This document shows positions 8,119-10,724 of a stretch of 10,724 bases of DNA, in pieces. The DNA is from CAYXFZ01 sp964464385 (GTDB lineage: Bacteria; Planctomycetota; UBA1135). Position numbers and translations under genes: made by a program. Within the stretch, counting starts at the first letter, position 1, and each line of letters opens with the position of its first letter. The notes beneath the pieces were generated by a model. The model was given only the letters and a program-made list of their open reading frames with translations. It did no database searches and was not told where the DNA came from. The stretch lies in NCBI GenBank assembly GCA_964464385.1, contig CAYXFZ010000083.1, positions 1 through 10,724 of the forward strand, written 5' to 3'.

Positions 8119-9773
8119 GAATCGTCGTCCTCATTTTCCAGTTCCGTGCCAGGCCAAGGATCCAAGGGAACTGCCTTCAGGGTCCATTCAAAGAGCCTCC
8201 CCCGCTTCGATCCGGACAACTGCACCGCGGATTCACCACCCGGCAGGACCGCAATCAAACGATCGCCAAATTGGGTGAAGGCGTCTGCGGCACGACGAGA
8301 TCGATCTTCGCCAGCCCCACGAATCAGGACCACGGGCACGGTGCGCCCCTCTAGGCCCCAATCCTTGCCCTGCCCCAGCTCAACTTCCAATCCATCCACC
8401 CATAAATTTTCCGGCAACCAGGAACCGAGGCCATCCAAGATGGCCCGGAGAGCACCTGCAACACTCCGCCGATTTCGTAAGTCTTCCAGCAAGGAGGAAG
8501 AAGCCGCCATTTGATTCTCCAATTCGTCCGCAAGACGATCCTGCTCCTTGGCCACGGATGCTTGGCGACTGAATTTTCGAGCCACTGCTTCGAGGTCGTC
8601 CGCCTTGGCAGAAGCGGAAATAAAGTTGGCAACCAACCAAGCAATGGCCAAACCACCCGCCAAGTATTGGAACACTCCCTTCTGCTGAAAGTCCCGCTTG
8701 CGGCGAGCTGCAACAGGCAGAATTTCCAGCGCATAGAGATCCGAATCCGCAGCGGAAAGGGCCAAGCCTAGGGCAATGACGCTGGCAGGACCATCGGTCT
8801 CCAGGGCCTCCAATTGATCGGCGGGGAGATCCTCGGCACCAATTTCTTGCGAAGGATCCCAAATCTCGCAGGGCAGACCTGTACGGCCATGCACGAACTC
8901 GGCCAATCCACGAGCTGAGGAACCCCCACCTGTAAGCAGGATGCGGTCAATCGTGACATCCTGAAGCCGGGCCTGCGCTCGACAGAGGGCCGCCATGCCG
9001 GACATGAGGGTGGGCAGGGGTTCGTACAGGCCTGCAAGAGGACGCGTAACCCGTTCGGTTTCCGAAACTCCGCGCTCACCGATCAAGAGTCGAAGATCCA
9101 AATGCCGTTCAATCAAATTGCGGGCACGGCCTGGGTCCGTCCCCAAGTTGCGCGCCAAGGTGGCGTCCCGATTCCCCAATTCCGTTCTGGCACTGCGGGC
9201 GAACCAAAGTTCGGCGCCGCGCACCAAAACCAGATCCAAACTCGTGGCACCGACGGCCACCAAGAGGGTCGTGGAGGGAAGGTGATCTCCTAGGGCCAAC
9301 CATGCGTTGTAGAGGGCAATGGCAGAGGGGGAAAATCCCTGCACCGGAAGTTTGCCGCAAGCATCCATGGCGCCCTCAAGGAGATCTTCCTTGACCATGC
9401 CCAACAAAACGGTGTCATCTTCGTCCAACTCCTTGGGCACAGGCAAGACATTGAAGGAAGAGGCAAGAGTGGCGCCCGCACGCTCCTCAATTTCTCGCAC
9501 TTCGAATTCCATCAAGCGCTCCAGCCGCCAGTCCTCGACTTGGGGAACAGCCAGGTAACGCAACATGGCATCTCCACCCCCAACACCAACGCGAACCGGT
9601 GCCGGCCTTTGGCGCAAGGTGGAAAAGGCCTCGGCGACAACATCCCAGGCATCCTCACCCGCATCCACCGGTACGGAGTGATAGCGCGTCAGAGAGAAGT
9701 TGCCCTTGCGAGCTTGGATCTCAGCCAAACGAACCCCGCAAGCGCCGACGTCCAATCCACTTCCACGACTCAT
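8115..9773 (-). CDS. pilM: PilM-PilN fusion, GspL-like assembly platform protein
   Basis: 552 residues. Residues 1-341 resemble the actin-like PilM fold: GLDVGACGVRLAE (7-19, phosphate-1 region), LVAVGATSLDLVLV (171-184, phosphate-2 region), LLTGGGSSARGLAEF (279-293, adenosine region) and ASVIALGLALS (330-340). Residues 349-362 (LEILPVAARRKRDF) match the N-terminal signature of PilN (INLLP followed by a basic stretch), then come a membrane helix (about 368-386), a probable coiled coil (390-435) and a periplasmic domain with PilN-like LPENLWVDGLEV (453-464). In type IV pili PilM binds the PilN tail as a separate protein; in type II secretion GspL joins an equivalent cytoplasmic domain to a membrane anchor. 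It should sit in the inner membrane, linking the cytoplasmic motor to the periplasm. The ATG at 9773 is chosen for the ATGA overlap and an AGGAGG seven bases upstream; the open frame continues upstream only as a shadow of the preceding gene. The usual Asp of the phosphate-2 loop is Ala173. Confidence 0.9.
   Translation of the reverse strand: MSRGSGLDVGACGVRLAEIQARKGNFSLTRYHSVPVDAGEDAWDVVAEAFSTLRQRPAPVRVGVGGGDAMLRYLAVPQVEDWRLERLMEFEVREIEERAGATLASSFNVLPVPKELDEDDTVLLGMVKEDLLEGAMDACGKLPVQGFSPSAIALYNAWLALGDHLPSTTLLVAVGATSLDLVLVRGAELWFARSARTELGNRDATLARNLGTDPGRARNLIERHLDLRLLIGERGVSETERVTRPLAGLYEPLPTLMSGMAALCRAQARLQDVTIDRILLTGGGSSARGLAEFVHGRTGLPCEIWDPSQEIGAEDLPADQLEALETDGPASVIALGLALSAADSDLYALEILPVAARRKRDFQQKGVFQYLAGGLAIAWLVANFISASAKADDLEAVARKFSRQASVAKEQDRLADELENQMAASSSLLEDLRNRRSVAGALRAILDGLGSWLPENLWVDGLEVELGQGKDWGLEGRTVPVVLIRGAGEDRSRRAADAFTQFGDRLIAVLPGGESAVQLSGSKRGRLFEWTLKAVPLDPWPGTELENEDDDS
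8128..8132 (-). promoter_or_regulatory. Ribosome binding site of the PilO/GspM-like gene
   Basis: GAGGA on the minus strand, nine bases from the ATG at 8118, lying inside the end of the preceding gene. Confidence 0.6.
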
Positions 9774-10724
9774 CCTTTCCCCTCCTTTTCGATCCAGGCC
9801 GCGAGTAGAGGGTATTCCCGCTTCAAAAGGGCCATGAGCCGCCGGCGATAATCCAACCTTTGTTGATTGCGAACCTGGCTGACTTGGGCCGACTCGGCGC
9901 GAAGGGTCTGCGCCATTGCCACAGCAGCATCTGCGAGATCGGTTTGCGGGAGGGCCTGCGCCAAGGCATCTGCTGTCTGGGCTACCCGCCCCATTTCTTG
10001 GACGGCACCCAAAAAGAGAGCTTCCGCCGTGGCCAATTCCAGTTGTGTGAGATCGTCTCGACCCCGAAGAATGGCCTCGGCTCGCAGGGCCTCTGCCCGT
10101 TCCACTTGATCCGCGTCGAGAGGCCAGCGGTGCAAAAGCTCGGCCACAGCCTGGAGCAAGGCGGCCGTTTGTCCCTGCTGAGCCATCCGTTGAATCCGCC
10201 GATCCAAGCGAGCGGCCTCGGCCAAAGGTTGGGAAAGTTGCCAATCTAAAAGAATTTTGGAGGGCGACATGAGCAGAACACCCTCACGGTTCGCTCGCAA
10301 AAGAACGGGTGTCGTAAAAGTCATCCAGAGCCGCTGATCCCCTTGCCAAAGAAGTCCAGTAGCACCGGCAATGGTCAATCCTGGGGTCGGGCCCAAGGGT
10401 TCCTCTGCCGTCAACACGAGCAAGGGACCCTCCCCGGAAAGTTGCAACCAAGGGGTCTCCCCAGGTTCAAAACGCAGGCCAACCTCCGCCTCGAGCCATT
10501 CTCCTTGGGGAGAGGAGGCCCGCAAGAGGGCCGATCCACCCAATCCCTCCAGCAAGAGATTGCCCGCAGCAGAAGCATGCCGACGGCCATCCTTACTGGG
10601 TAGCAGGGCAACAGCAGACTCATCGGCCTGGTGTACCTGCAGAGCGCGGACCTCGGCACCGGCCTCCAGTTTCAGGCTGAGACGAAATTCATCCTCGGCA
10701 CGGCCCAAAAACCGGAGGACGACC
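9770..10724 (-). CDS. Unrecognised protein, C-terminal part (5' end outside window)
   Basis: The frame is open to the right edge (visible residues begin VVLRFLGRAEDEF), so the N terminus is missing; the TTG at 10708 is probably an internal leucine codon. About 317 residues are visible. The first ~160 are rich in alternating hydrophobic residues and turns, as in a beta-sheet domain. The last ~150 are helical and rich in Ala, Gln, Arg and Glu, ending in a basic amphipathic stretch (QQRLDYRRRLMALLKREYP). I see no membrane segment, catalytic motif or family I can name. It ends in TGA overlapping the ATG of the PilM-like gene by four bases (ATGA), so it belongs to the same secretion operon and is probably an accessory or structural part. 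The beta-rich half could be another concanavalin-like fold, but that is only a guess. Confidence 0.8.
   Translation of the reverse strand, partial: VVLRFLGRAEDEFRLSLKLEAGAEVRALQVHQADESAVALLPSKDGRRHASAAGNLLLEGLGGSALLRASSPQGEWLEAEVGLRFEPGETPWLQLSGEGPLLVLTAEEPLGPTPGLTIAGATGLLWQGDQRLWMTFTTPVLLRANREGVLLMSPSKILLDWQLSQPLAEAARLDRRIQRMAQQGQTAALLQAVAELLHRWPLDADQVERAEALRAEAILRGRDDLTQLELATAEALFLGAVQEMGRVAQTADALAQALPQTDLADAAVAMAQTLRAESAQVSQVRNQQRLDYRRRLMALLKREYPLLAAWIEKEGKG
9781..9786 (-). promoter_or_regulatory. Ribosome binding site of the PilM-PilN fusion gene
   Basis: AGGAGG on the minus strand, seven bases from the ATG at 9773. It fixes the start there, well inside a longer open frame that extends to 10244. 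Confidence 0.8.

Noticed and set aside
9774..10244. N-terminal extension of the PilM-PilN frame by 157 codons
   Set aside because: It is entirely inside the upstream gene, is Ser/Gly/Arg-rich without structure, and ignores the ATG with a strong ribosome binding site and ATGA overlap at 9773.
1..10724. tRNA, rRNA, CRISPR, transposase, integrase or terminator signals
   Set aside because: I saw none. Nearly every base is explained by coding sequence and there is no intergenic space for a terminator or promoter. Weak internal promoters cannot be ruled out by eye.

Overview
The window is a single block of minus-strand genes with no intergenic space. Read right to left it holds seven coding segments, which make up six genes. 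Every junction between adjacent genes is a stop/start overlap: ATGA at four junctions, TGATG at one and TAATG at one. It looks like the inside of one long, translationally coupled operon. Both end genes run off the window. No RNA gene, CRISPR array, insertion sequence or promoter could be supported.

The operon encodes inner-membrane and pseudopilus parts of a type II secretion / type IV pilus-like machine. From right to left the genes are: (1) the C-terminal part of an unrecognised beta-rich then helical protein; (2) a 552-residue protein joining a PilM-like actin-fold domain to a PilN-like membrane-anchored domain, the overall layout of GspL; (3) a PilO/GspM-like bitopic protein; (4) a long membrane-anchored TPR protein in the place where PilP/GspC would be expected, broken by a 10-N assembly gap; (5) a GspG-like major pseudopilin with an intact GFTILE processing site and a GspG-type acidic C-terminal loop; (6) a GspH-like minor pseudopilin with a LamG-like insertion; (7) a very large GspK-like protein, at least 1,037 residues, running off the left edge. 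Segments (4a) and (4b) flank the gap. No ATPase (GspE), platform protein (GspF), secretin (GspD) or prepilin peptidase is visible.

The most unusual theme is the repeated use of concanavalin/LamG-like beta-sandwich domains. I see one in the GspH-like protein, one in the GspK-like protein and one at the C terminus of the TPR protein. Ordinary GspH and GspK do not carry these domains. The architecture suggests a pseudopilus built to bind glycans or some other large ligand, or enlarged to push an unusual substrate. That function is inference.

Organism: a Gram-negative-type bacterium with moderately high GC. LamG-like domains, very large GspK proteins and PilM-type T2SS platforms make me think of Planctomycetota or another PVC-like lineage, but no marker gene is present and the assignment is weak. 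The run of 10 Ns indicates a scaffolded draft or metagenome assembly.
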